Source: Candidatus Wolfebacteria bacterium
GTDB lineage: Bacteria; Patescibacteriota; Minisyncoccia; Phycocordibacterales; Phycocordibacteraceae
Direction: 5' to 3'
DNA length: 58,406 nucleotides
Assembly (NCBI GenBank): GCA_002400985.2
Contig: NVRX02000006.1
Span: 33,110 to 91,515 of the forward strand
Every line of letters starts with the position of its first letter. Position 1 is the first letter of the stretch. The position numbers were made by a program, and so were the translations under genes. This document shows positions 27,764 to 35,518 of this stretch, in pieces. The notes below the pieces were generated by a model that was not told where the DNA came from, did no database searches, and saw only the letters and a program-made list of their open reading frames with translations.

Positions 27764-28132
27764 ATGGCACGTCGGGCGAAAAAGAGAATCTCATTTTTTT
27801 ATAATCGAATTACACTCTTTATTCTTGTGCTCTCTGTTGGATTTTTAGGGGTCACGGTTTTTAATATTTTAGGAAAAGAGCGTGAAGCGGCAGAAAGGCG
27901 TGCTGATGCAGTGCGAGAATTTGAAGAAATAACAAACCGAGAGCAAATTTTAAATATAGATTTAGCGGTACTTAATACAGCTCGTGGGCAAGAAGCCCTC
28001 GTTCGTAGTTCATTCGATGTTGCAAAAGAGGGCGAAGAAGTAATTATCGTGCTTGATGCGCTTCCTGCAACAACAACAGAAGTGGAGGTAAGGAGAGGGT
28101 TGCTCTCATGGTTTTTGAGTTTATTTAAGTAA
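27764..28132 (+). CDS. FtsB/DivIC-type septum formation initiator
   Basis: 122 aa: a basic N-terminus (MARRAKKRISFFYNR), one helix (ITLFILVLSVGFLGVTVFNIL), then a coiled coil (GKEREAAERRADAVREFEEI) and an ALVRSSFDVAKEGEEVIIVL segment typical of the septum-initiator family. It probably bridges FtsQ/FtsL-like partners at the division site. The C-terminal hydrophobic end (LLSWFLSLFK) is an unusual extra. Confidence 0.85.
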   Translation: MARRAKKRISFFYNRITLFILVLSVGFLGVTVFNILGKEREAAERRADAVREFEEITNREQILNIDLAVLNTARGQEALVRSSFDVAKEGEEVIIVLDALPATTTEVEVRRGLLSWFLSLFK

Positions 28133-28156
28133 TGGTATACTTGCTTTAATTACGAA

Positions 28157-28162
28157 TAGAAT
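28157..28162 (+). promoter_or_regulatory. -10 box, leaderless start of the glutaredoxin gene
   Basis: TAGAAT lies 8 nt before the ATG at 28171. Confidence 0.35.
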
Positions 28163-28170
28163 TGATACAT

Positions 28171-28407
28171 ATGGATAAAAAAGTAGTCATTTATAGCACT
28201 CCGACTTGTCATTTTTGTCAGGCGGTAAAAGGGTTTTTTAAAGAGAATAATGTTGAATATACAGAATATGATGTATCAACAGATCAAGAAAAACGGGCAG
28301 AGATGATTGAGAAGAGTGGTCAGATGGGGGTTCCAGTAGTATTTATTGGAGAAGAGATGACTATTGGATTTGATGAACCTAAATTAAAGAAAGAGTTAGG
28401 ACTATAA
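28171..28407 (+). CDS. Glutaredoxin-like protein (CxxC: CHFC)
   Basis: A 78-aa thioredoxin-fold protein: KVVIYSTPTCHFCQAVKGFF has the redox CxxC, GVPVVFIGEEMTIGF the cis-Pro loop. It resembles NrdH/YruB-type glutaredoxins, which often accept electrons from thioredoxin reductase; trxB lies at 35.5 kb. It may supply electrons to the NrdAB reductase (inference). The ATG at 28171 is preferred to 28162, which overlaps the -10 box. A terminator follows immediately. Confidence 0.9.
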   Translation: MDKKVVIYSTPTCHFCQAVKGFFKENNVEYTEYDVSTDQEKRAEMIEKSGQMGVPVVFIGEEMTIGFDEPKLKKELGL

Positions 28408-28408
28408 A

Positions 28409-28437
28409 CAAAAACCGCCCGTGGGGGCGGTTTTTTA
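28409..28437 (+). terminator. Rho-independent terminator
   Basis: AAAAACCGCCC, GTG loop, GGGGCGGTTTTTT. Confidence 0.9.
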
Positions 28438-28462
28438 ATACCTGTGGTATCTTTTCCACACG

Positions 28463-28534
28463 GTCCCTGTAGTTTAATGGATAAAACGGCTCCCTCCTAA
28501 GGAGCAGATCCAGGTTCGATTCCTAGTGGGGACA
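28463..28534 (+). tRNA. tRNA-Arg(CCT)
   Basis: Acceptor GTCCCTG/TGGGGAC, anticodon stem GCTCC/GGAGC with loop CTCCTAA (anticodon CCT), T-loop TTCGATT. Discriminator A; CCA is not encoded. Confidence 0.93.
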
Positions 28535-28577
28535 CACTTTTAAAATCTGGTATCTTTGTTATATTAAGGGTCATCAT

Positions 28578-28886
28578 ATGGACGACAACCAAAGACTAGA
28601 AAGAATGGTAAAAGAGAGTCTTCGAATGGCTAAAGAAAATAATCGGCGTATTCGAAGTATTCAGCGTGGAATGTTTATGAGCGGTATTGTCCGTATTCTC
28701 GTTTGGGCAGTTATTCTTGGCTTGCCATTCTTTATTTACTTTTCTCTGCTTAAGCCGTATGTTGATGGAGCCTCAAGTACTCTTGAAAGTATTAAGTCTG
28801 GAGAAACAAACATTATTCAAGAGTTTATAAAGGTGCCTGGTCTAGATGCATTTAAAGATGCCCTAGAAAAGAATCAAGCAGAATAA
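28578..28886 (+). CDS. Conserved-type single-helix membrane protein, 102 aa, unknown function
   Basis: A charged N-terminal helix (MDDNQRLERMVKESLRMAKENNRRIRSIQRGMF) precedes one transmembrane segment (RILVWAVILGLPFFIYFSLL) and an extracytoplasmic helix-rich tail. The layout is common among small parcubacterial proteins of unknown role. It is placed between tRNA-Arg and tRNA-Phe and may share a transcript with the latter, only 1 nt downstream. Confidence 0.7.
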   Translation: MDDNQRLERMVKESLRMAKENNRRIRSIQRGMFMSGIVRILVWAVILGLPFFIYFSLLKPYVDGASSTLESIKSGETNIIQEFIKVPGLDAFKDALEKNQAE

Positions 28887-28887
28887 T

Positions 28888-28961
28888 GCTGAGGTAGCTC
28901 AGTTGGTTAGAGCACTTGTTTGAAGCACAAGGGGTCGGCAGTTCGAATCTGCCTCTCAGCA
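28888..28961 (+). tRNA. tRNA-Phe(GAA)
   Basis: Acceptor GCTGAGG/TCTCAGC, D-arm GCTCAGTTGGTTAGAGC, anticodon stem CTTGT/ACAAG with loop TTGAAGC (GAA), T-arm GGCAG/CTGCC. CCA is not encoded. Confidence 0.95.
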
Positions 28962-28967
28962 CAAAGT

Positions 28968-28994
28968 AAAACACCACCTATCAGGTGGTGTTTT
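28968..28994 (+). terminator. Bidirectional terminator (tRNA-Phe / hsp20)
   Basis: AAAACACCACCT, ATC, AGGTGGTGTTTT. It serves the convergent tRNA-Phe and hsp20 units. Confidence 0.85.
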
Positions 28995-28999
28995 AAGTA

Positions 29000-29524
29000 T
29001 TATCCAACTTTAACTTTTAGTTTCGTTTGCTTTGCCTTATCAAGCTTTGGAAGTATGAGGGTAAGCAACCCATCTTTTGCAGAAGCAGAGGATCCATCAA
29101 CATCAACTTCTTGTGGAAGAAGGATAGTTCGTGAGAATGTACCCCAGTAGAGTTCTTTATGGAAATAATCTGCAGAATCTACTTCTTCCCGTGCTTCCCG
29201 TGCTCCAGAGATGGTAACCATGTCTCGAGTAATAGAGAGGTCGAGCATATCGGCTCGTACACCCGCTACAAAGGCCCGTATAACGATTTCATTAGGACTT
29301 TGATATACATCAACAGGAAGCTGTCCTGAGGCTGTTTCTTCGATTTCCTCCTCCTCAACTTCTGGAGGAAGAGGTTCGTCGTGTTCTGATACTGAAAGTT
29401 TCTTTATAGAAGGTTTTTTGGTCTCTGGTTTAAAATCATCTTCAAATGCATCATAGTCTTCATTTAAACTGACACTCCCAGTGAGTTTTTCAAATAGTGA
29501 TTGTTTTTTCTTTTTTCCAAACAT
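29000..29524 (-). CDS. Hsp20/alpha-crystallin small heat-shock protein
   Basis: 174 aa. A basic start (MFGKKKKQSLFEKL) and an acidic linker (PPEVEEEEIEE) lead to the alpha-crystallin domain: LPVDVYQSPNEIVIRAFVAGVRADMLDLSITRDMVTISGAR, YFHKELYWGTFSRTILLPQEVD and ASAKDGLLTLILPK. It is an ATP-independent holdase. The gene lies 2 nt downstream of the PrsW-like gene in a minus-strand operon with valS. Confidence 0.92.
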   Translation of the reverse strand: MFGKKKKQSLFEKLTGSVSLNEDYDAFEDDFKPETKKPSIKKLSVSEHDEPLPPEVEEEEIEETASGQLPVDVYQSPNEIVIRAFVAGVRADMLDLSITRDMVTISGAREAREEVDSADYFHKELYWGTFSRTILLPQEVDVDGSSASAKDGLLTLILPKLDKAKQTKLKVKVG

Positions 29525-29526
29525 AA

Positions 29527-30246
29527 TTAACAGTTACGACCTTTGTTTTTTGGTCTATTCTTAAATCGTATCACACGCGCGACTTCAAATAATATTAAGA
29601 TGACAACAACACCAACCCATACAAAGAAGAATGCATTGAGTGTGTTGTATCCCTTACTTGAGATTATAAGTAGGTTAAAGATTGTGTGCAATGCAATTGC
29701 AAGGATAAGTCCTATGCTTGTATACAGAGGCATAAGTCTTTTGTGTTTATAAAATGATATTGCCATGGCAAACCCAACAATGGCAGAAGCAAATAGGTGA
29801 AGTAGTGTTGATCCAAGAAACCTGAGATTTCCTGTTATAAAACTATCGATTAGGTTTCCGTCTGCAATGGGAGATAAAAGGAATAACGTATTTTCTAATG
29901 CTGCAAAACCAAGTGCTGCAGTAACCATATAAATCATTGCATCAATAGGTTCATTTACCGCTTTTCTCCATAGTATTGCTACTGCAACAACACCGTACTT
30001 CATAAGCTCTTCAACAGCAGCCCATGCAAAGATGGTCATAAGACTTATTTCTCCGTAATGTGCAAGTGCAAATTTTTGAAAGGGAATTACAAGTGGTACT
30101 GCAATCATTCCTGCCACAAATGCAAGGAAAATAAGATGTTTTGGCTCAGGACAACGAGCATCTTCTTTAAGCCAAAAATACAGCCAAACAAGAGCAGGTA
30201 GCAATCCTCCTAAAAAGGCATATGTAAGGGTTGGTAAATCAAGCAT
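29527..30246 (-). CDS. PrsW-family intramembrane metalloprotease
   Basis: 239 aa with about seven helices. The family motifs are present: FAWAAVEELMKYG (the EExxK glutamates), LGFAALENTLFL, LLHLFASAIVGFAM and ALHTIFNL, whose glutamates and histidines could bind zinc. PrsW cleaves anti-sigma factors in Bacillus; the substrate here is unknown. It abuts valS. Confidence 0.87.
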   Translation of the reverse strand: MLDLPTLTYAFLGGLLPALVWLYFWLKEDARCPEPKHLIFLAFVAGMIAVPLVIPFQKFALAHYGEISLMTIFAWAAVEELMKYGVVAVAILWRKAVNEPIDAMIYMVTAALGFAALENTLFLLSPIADGNLIDSFITGNLRFLGSTLLHLFASAIVGFAMAISFYKHKRLMPLYTSIGLILAIALHTIFNLLIISSKGYNTLNAFFFVWVGVVVILILFEVARVIRFKNRPKNKGRNC

Positions 30247-32427
30247 TTAGGCTTTGGGCCATTTTGTTACAAGTAAATAAGGGCTTTCTTTCTCTGGAAG
30301 AGACTGCCAGATTTCTTCTGTAACAAATGGCATAAATGGGTGAAGAGTTTTTAATGTGGTAGTTAGGATGTGATACAGCTTCCATTGTACTGCACTTCTC
30401 CTTTCTCCTTCTAGCTCACTCTTACTCTTCTCAATAATAACATCAGCGAATGTGTGCCAGAAGTAGTGGTATGCACGGTCTGCAGCAAGATCAAATCGAT
30501 ACCCTTCAAGGTAGTTTGTAACTTCTTTTACCATGTCCTCGAGATCTTTGAGATCTTCCTGGTCTTCTTCTGAGAGGTCTGGTTTCTCAAGTACTGATGC
30601 TCCCTCAGTATGTGTAAGTACGAAGCGGGCCACATTCCATATTTTATTTGTAAATTTCTTATATCCTTTTACCTGCTGAACATCAAAAGGGATGTCGTTT
30701 CCTGGTGCTGCTCCAGTAAGAAGTGCAAAACGAGCTGCATCTGCTCCGTAGTCTGCAATAAGATCGAGAGGGTCTACACCATTTCCTTTACTCTTGCTCA
30801 TCTTCTGACCTTTGGTGTCTCGAACCATACCGTGTAAGAAGACTTTTTTAAATGGAACGTCTCCAGTAAGGAATGTTGTCATTAGAATCATCCTGGCAAC
30901 CCAGAAGAATATAATGTCGTATCCAGTCTCAAGCACTGCAGTAGGATGATATGTTTCAAGTTCTTCTTTATTATTTGGCCACCCAAGAGTAGAAAGTGTC
31001 CAAAGCCCTGAAGAGAACCAAGTATCAAGCGTATCAGGGTCTTGCTCCCATCCATCTCCAGGAGATTCAACTTGTGCTTTTTCTTCTGTACCCTTGTACC
31101 ACATAGGAATACGGTGTCCGTACCATATCTGTCTACTAATACACCACGGCCTAAGATTATCTACCCAGTGAAAATATGTTTTATTAAATCGCTTTGGAAG
31201 AATCTCAATATCTCCACTTGTAACAGCAGTCGTCATAAGCTCTTTCAAACTAACTTCTTGGCCACTTTTTATTCCTGTTATGTTTGATACAGGAAGCGTG
31301 AACTTTTTTTGCACATCAATAAACCACTGCTTCATAATTTGTGGCTCAATAACCGCTTTTGTTCTGTCTCCTATAGAAATGTTGTGCACGTACCTTTCGT
31401 CAATACTTTCAACAAGTCCTTTACTATCAAGTTTCTCTATAATTTTTTCTCGAGTTGTACTTATTTTCATCCCCTCAAACTCTTTCCCTGCAATAGGGAG
31501 AAGTTTTCCGTATTGATCTATGATCTGTTCGTATTCTAAATCGTGGCGTTGTGCTATTTCAAAATCAACAGAGCTATGCCAAGGAGTAATAGTCATAACG
31601 CCAGATCCAAATTCAGGATCTATTGCCTCGTCTTTTATAATCGTTGCAGTAATAGGACCATTAATCCATTCAAGATCTATTTTTTGTCCGTGTGTGTATT
31701 CTTTGTAACGTTCATCATTTGGATGCATTACCACATACTTGTCTCCAAACTTTGTTTCGGGTCGTGAGGTACCAATAATAAAGGGGCCGTATTTTAGGTA
31801 ATAAAAATTAGTAGTTTCTTCTTTGTGTTCTATTTCATCATCTGAAATTACCGTTTGTCCTTTTGGGTCCCAGTTTACACTTCGGTTTCCTCGCACAATA
31901 AGACCTGCTTTGTGCATTCGTATAAAAGCCTCATTCACTGCTTCGTTGCGAGTTTTGTCCATGGTAAATGCGTACCTGCTCCAGTCGAGTGAAGATCCCA
32001 TGGCTTTGATTTGAGAAATGATAGTTGTTTTACTTTCTTCTACAAAGTCAGCAATACGTGAAAGAAACTCTTCACGTCCAAGCTGGTGTCTACTTTTCTT
32101 TTCCTCTTTCTGCACTTTTTTCTCAACAACATTTTGTGTTGCAATAGAAGCAGAGTCAGTTCCTGGAATCCAAAGGGTTCGTTTTCCCTTCATTCGATTG
32201 TATCGAATAAGAAGGTCTTCAATGGCAAGCATAGATGCATGTCCTATGTGAAGCACTCCTGTTACATTTGGGGGAGGAAGGACAATGGTGTATGACTCCG
32301 CGTCTTTTTCAGTATGTCCAGCTGCAATAGATTTTTCTGGATTAAAAAATCCTGACTCTTCCCACATCTTATAGATACGAGATTCTGTTGCTTGCGGATC
32401 ATATGGTTTCTCAAATTTCTCGTGCAT
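30247..32427 (-). CDS. valS: Valyl-tRNA synthetase, short form
   Basis: Class I synthetase, 726 aa. HIGH-type motif PPPNVTGVLHIGHAS, KMSKSKGNGVDP, and the editing domain between them (GTSRPETKFGD, FGSGVMTITPWHSS). The canonical PGTDHAGIATQ reads PGTDSASIATQ. The protein ends soon after the anticodon-binding helices (HPFMPFVTEEIWQSLPEKESPYLLVTKWPKA), so the usual C-terminal coiled-coil tRNA arm is missing. It heads the valS-prsW-hsp20 operon. Confidence 0.95.
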   Translation of the reverse strand: MHEKFEKPYDPQATESRIYKMWEESGFFNPEKSIAAGHTEKDAESYTIVLPPPNVTGVLHIGHASMLAIEDLLIRYNRMKGKRTLWIPGTDSASIATQNVVEKKVQKEEKKSRHQLGREEFLSRIADFVEESKTTIISQIKAMGSSLDWSRYAFTMDKTRNEAVNEAFIRMHKAGLIVRGNRSVNWDPKGQTVISDDEIEHKEETTNFYYLKYGPFIIGTSRPETKFGDKYVVMHPNDERYKEYTHGQKIDLEWINGPITATIIKDEAIDPEFGSGVMTITPWHSSVDFEIAQRHDLEYEQIIDQYGKLLPIAGKEFEGMKISTTREKIIEKLDSKGLVESIDERYVHNISIGDRTKAVIEPQIMKQWFIDVQKKFTLPVSNITGIKSGQEVSLKELMTTAVTSGDIEILPKRFNKTYFHWVDNLRPWCISRQIWYGHRIPMWYKGTEEKAQVESPGDGWEQDPDTLDTWFSSGLWTLSTLGWPNNKEELETYHPTAVLETGYDIIFFWVARMILMTTFLTGDVPFKKVFLHGMVRDTKGQKMSKSKGNGVDPLDLIADYGADAARFALLTGAAPGNDIPFDVQQVKGYKKFTNKIWNVARFVLTHTEGASVLEKPDLSEEDQEDLKDLEDMVKEVTNYLEGYRFDLAADRAYHYFWHTFADVIIEKSKSELEGERRSAVQWKLYHILTTTLKTLHPFMPFVTEEIWQSLPEKESPYLLVTKWPKA

Positions 32428-32436
32428 AGTATATAG

Positions 32437-32442
32437 AGTGTA
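32437..32442 (-). promoter_or_regulatory. -10 box, near-leaderless start of valS
   Basis: Minus-strand TACACT lies 9 nt before the ATG at 32427. Confidence 0.35.
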
Positions 32443-32471
32443 CTAGAAATACGTGTAGTGTTAAAGGGTTT

Positions 32472-33629
32472 TTAATGCACTGATAGATTACTATCAGCAG
32501 AAATTTCATCTGCAAACTCCTTTCGAAGTGCGCGATAAAAACCTGCAATACCAATCATAATTGCATTGTCAGTAGTAAGTTTTGGCTCAGGGAGGAAAAG
32601 TGATACTCCTGAATGCTTATTTGTAATAGTTTCTTCAAATACTCTGCGAATATGGTGGTTTGCAGATACTCCTCCTCCAAGCACCAGTGTCTGCACTCCA
32701 TGGTCCTCTATTGCTTGTAGGGTTTTCTTTACAAGCACTTCCGTTACAGCGTTTTCGAATGAATGCGCAATATTTTTTTTATCCTCCTCGGTTACATTCT
32801 CAATATCCTTTAGCGTGTACAACACAGAAGTTTTTAATCCTGCAAAAGAGAAATCACAATCTTTGGAGTGAAGCATGGGGCGGGGGAATGAAAATACCTC
32901 TTTACCACCTTCTTTTCGTACAAGTTCTGCCAATTTACTTATCTCTGGTCCTCCTGGGTACGGAAGATCTATCATTCGTGCAACCTTATCAAATGCTTCT
33001 CCAACAGCATCATCACGTGTTTGTCCTATAAGTTCATATGAAAGCCATTCCTTCATCAGTACGAGCTCTGTGTGGCCTCCTGAGATAAGTAGAGCAAGGA
33101 GAGGAAGCTCCACCTTTTCAATAACACCATCTTGTAATAATGAAGATACAATATGCCCTTCCATGTGGTTTATTGGCACAAGAGGTTTGTTCCATGCAAG
33201 TGCAAGTGCTTGTGCAAAATTCACACCAACCCACAGAGCTGGAGCAAGTCCCGGTCCGTGCGTTACTGCTATTACATCAATATCAGGTATTTCTATTCCT
33301 TGTATAAACTCAATAAATGCATCACTCATATCAGGCTCTCTGTGCAAGAGTTCTTTAATTTTTTCTTGCACATTTGCATCAAGATTTATTTTGTTGCTTG
33401 TAATCATTGACGCTTCAGTAAGCGCCGCTCTTGTTACGGGAATAAGATTTTTTGCGTGCTCACGCTTTGCAAGTGTGGGATATACACCGCCATATTCTCT
33501 ATGGAGTTCAATTTGAGAAAGAAGCACATTTCCCAACACTTCAAATGTTGCAGAAGAGTCATCTCCTGTTGCTTCAACAACAGCAACAGCCGTTTCGTCA
33601 CAGCTTGTTTCAATCGCAAGAATTTTCAT
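32472..33629 (-). CDS. tsaD: tRNA threonylcarbamoyladenosine (t6A) synthase subunit TsaD
   Basis: 385-aa ASKHA-fold protein that transfers threonylcarbamoyl to A37 of ANN-decoding tRNAs. Motifs are ILAIETSCDETAVAVVE, THGPGLAPALWVGV, the metal site NHMEGHI, LLALLISGGHTELVLM, DDAVGEAFDKVARM and VLGGGVSANHHIR. An insertion of about 40 residues (near NLDANVQEKIKELLHREPDMSDAF) makes it longer than usual. Divergent from murB. Confidence 0.97.
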   Translation of the reverse strand: MKILAIETSCDETAVAVVEATGDDSSATFEVLGNVLLSQIELHREYGGVYPTLAKREHAKNLIPVTRAALTEASMITSNKINLDANVQEKIKELLHREPDMSDAFIEFIQGIEIPDIDVIAVTHGPGLAPALWVGVNFAQALALAWNKPLVPINHMEGHIVSSLLQDGVIEKVELPLLALLISGGHTELVLMKEWLSYELIGQTRDDAVGEAFDKVARMIDLPYPGGPEISKLAELVRKEGGKEVFSFPRPMLHSKDCDFSFAGLKTSVLYTLKDIENVTEEDKKNIAHSFENAVTEVLVKKTLQAIEDHGVQTLVLGGGVSANHHIRRVFEETITNKHSGVSLFLPEPKLTTDNAIMIGIAGFYRALRKEFADEISADSNLSVH

Positions 33630-33635
33630 ATATAA

Positions 33636-33641
33636 AGATTA
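33636..33641 (-). promoter_or_regulatory. -10 box, leaderless start of tsaD
   Basis: Minus-strand TAATCT lies 6 nt before the ATG at 33629; divergent from the murB -10 box 13 bp away. Confidence 0.3.
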
Positions 33642-33654
33642 GCGTATTTGCTGA

Positions 33655-33660
33655 TACCAT
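33655..33660 (+). promoter_or_regulatory. -10 box, leaderless start of murB
   Basis: TACCAT lies 7 nt before the ATG at 33668. Confidence 0.35.
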
Positions 33661-33667
33661 TCAACAT

Positions 33668-34657
33668 ATGAATGTTTTAGAGCACGTTTCTCTTAAAGAA
33701 AAAACTACATTGCATGTAGGAGGTACAGCACGTTATTTTATTGCAACAGAAGATGTTGAAGGTGCAGTACGTTTTGCAAAAGGCAAAGATCTTTCCGTAT
33801 GGGTGCTAGGGGGAGGAAGCAACATTGTTCTTCCAGATTCAGAAATTAATGTTGTTGCAATACAAGTATTGGAAAAAGGTAATAAAATTTTAGAAGAAAC
33901 ACATGATTCAGTAATTATAGAAGTAGGGGCTGGAGAATCTCTAGATACTTTTATACAACACACTGTTCAGAAAGGATATTGGGGATTAGAAAATCTCTCC
34001 CTTATTCCAGGTACTGTTGCAGGACTTGCAGTACAAAATGTTGGAGCATATGGCATAGAAGCATCTTCATACATAGAAAGCGTTTGTGTATTTAATATAA
34101 AAAAAGAAAAATTTGAAACTATAAAAAATAATAAATGTTGTTTTGGATATAGAACAAGTATTTTCAATACCTCAAAGAAAGGATCATATATTATTTATTC
34201 AATAACGTTGAAGCTTTCAAAAATACCAAAGCCAATGCTTGAGTATAGAAGCATTAAAAATTTTAAGGAAAATCCTACACAGCAAGAAATACGAAATAAG
34301 ATAATAGAAATACGAAGAGGGAAGGACTTAGATCCAGAAAAAATATGGAGTGTAGGATCTTTCTTTAAAAATGTAGAGGTATCAAGCCTAGAAAACCATA
34401 CTCTTTCAGACACAGTAAAAAATTCTGTGTTTGCTATAGAAGGAGGGTATAAGATTCCATCTGCTGCACTCATTGATGATCTGAGCATGAAAGGCTTGTG
34501 CGTAGGAGATGCCTGTATTTCAGACAGGCAGGCAAATATGATCATAAACAAAGGGAATGCCACAGCCATAGATATACAAAAACTCTTCAAGAAGGTTCAA
34601 AGAAAGATTTTATTAGAAACTGGTATTGAGCTCTGCAATGAGCCTGAATTTTTGTGA
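33668..34657 (+). CDS. murB: UDP-N-acetylenolpyruvoylglucosamine reductase MurB
   Basis: 329 aa, FAD-dependent peptidoglycan precursor enzyme. TTLHVGGTARYF starts the FAD domain; VWVLGGGSNIVL, LSLIPGTVAGLAVQNVGAYG, CCFGYRTSIFN, GSFFKNVEV (catalytic serine region) and SAALIDDLSMKGL follow. A C-terminal Glu is present in the usual region. The ORF track start (33452) runs antisense into tsaD; the ATG at 33668 (MNVLEHVSL) is correct. Its TGA stop overlaps the end of tRNA-Glu on the other strand. Confidence 0.96.
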   Translation: MNVLEHVSLKEKTTLHVGGTARYFIATEDVEGAVRFAKGKDLSVWVLGGGSNIVLPDSEINVVAIQVLEKGNKILEETHDSVIIEVGAGESLDTFIQHTVQKGYWGLENLSLIPGTVAGLAVQNVGAYGIEASSYIESVCVFNIKKEKFETIKNNKCCFGYRTSIFNTSKKGSYIIYSITLKLSKIPKPMLEYRSIKNFKENPTQQEIRNKIIEIRRGKDLDPEKIWSVGSFFKNVEVSSLENHTLSDTVKNSVFAIEGGYKIPSAALIDDLSMKGLCVGDACISDRQANMIINKGNATAIDIQKLFKKVQRKILLETGIELCNEPEFL

Positions 34658-34726
34658 CCCTACGGAGAATTGAACTCCGATTTCCAGGATGAAAACCTGG
34701 CGTCCTAACCATTAGACTATAGGGCC
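34655..34726 (-). tRNA. tRNA-Glu(TTC)
   Basis: Minus strand: GGCCCTA/TAGGGTC acceptor, D-arm GTCTAATGGTTAGGAC, anticodon stem CCAGG/CCTGG with loop TTTTCAT (TTC), T-arm GGAG TTCAATT CTCC. CCA is not encoded. Confidence 0.93.
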
Positions 34727-34798
34727 ATGAGTATGCGCGATTGTAGCATTTTTAGGGTAAAATACTATACATATAGTAATTTGCAGCATTTTAGATAT

Positions 34799-35485
34799 AT
34801 GGATAGAAAACATGAAGAGCTTGTAGAAAAGCTTAAAGACCCAGCATTCAGAGAAATATACATACAAAAGTATAAAGATTATAAGGTTGGTTTAGTGCCA
34901 AAAATTCTTGGTGGCATTCTTGTTCTTTCAGGAAACATCATATATGGACGAAAACCTTCATATGCAAAATTTAAAGCAGTAGAAGTGATTGCACGTATCC
35001 CGTATCAGTCTTGGGAGAGGGTTTCGTACATGTTTTTAACCGCAATGTATGGAAATGAAAAAAAGGCAGTAAACCTTACGTATACATCTCGATTTGCACG
35101 CGTTGCACAAGATAACGAAACAATGCATGTGGTAGTAATGACGCAGATAACAAAGCGGGAAGGGCAGAGTGGCATCTTCCGACACTACCTTATCCCCCTA
35201 CTATTCTCTTTCTTTTATTATGTTGTAAGTGCAATTCTGTATATGGTACACAGAAAATCAGCGCTTGAACTCAACTATGTGTTTGAATCTCATGCATATG
35301 ATCAGTATTCAGAATTTATTAAAGAACATGGAGAAGAACAAAAAGAGAAGCAAGTAGAAAGTAAATTCTTAGAATTCTATGGGAGAAAGTGTGCAAATGA
35401 GTACGAGCTCTTTTGTTCAATACGAGATGATGAGTTGATTCATAAGAACGAATCAATACGAAGAATCTCTGTACCAATGGCATAA
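34799..35485 (+). CDS. Alternative-oxidase (AOX)-like di-iron protein
   Basis: 228 aa from the ATG at 34799 (MDRKHEELVEK); the ORF track start at 34727 abuts the tRNA and is unlikely. All six di-iron ligand positions of the AOX family can be matched: E62 in VEVIARIP, E107 and H110 in DNETMH (cf. NERMH), E163 in FESHAYDQYSEF (cf. LEEEAxxxYxEF, including the conserved Tyr), E212 and H215 in RDDELIH (cf. RADExxH). A hydrophobic stretch (LIPLLFSFFYYVVSAILYMV) could bind the membrane. AOX oxidises quinol with O2 without pumping protons. The quinol-oxidase role is inferred; other ferritin-like diiron functions are possible. Confidence 0.72.
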   Translation: MDRKHEELVEKLKDPAFREIYIQKYKDYKVGLVPKILGGILVLSGNIIYGRKPSYAKFKAVEVIARIPYQSWERVSYMFLTAMYGNEKKAVNLTYTSRFARVAQDNETMHVVVMTQITKREGQSGIFRHYLIPLLFSFFYYVVSAILYMVHRKSALELNYVFESHAYDQYSEFIKEHGEEQKEKQVESKFLEFYGRKCANEYELFCSIRDDELIHKNESIRRISVPMA

Positions 35486-35516
35486 AAAAAGGCGCTCGAG
35501 ATGAGCGCCTTTTTTC
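35484..35516. terminator. Bidirectional terminator (AOX-like / trxB)
   Basis: AAAAAAAGGCGCTC, GAGAT, GAGCGCCTTTTTTC between convergent genes. Confidence 0.9.
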
Positions 35517-35518
35517 TT

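Noticed and set aside
34727-34798. Upstream start of the AOX-like gene (MSMRDCSIF...)
   Set aside because: It would begin directly at the 5' end of tRNA-Glu on the other strand; the internal ATG at 34799 gives a normal N-terminus.
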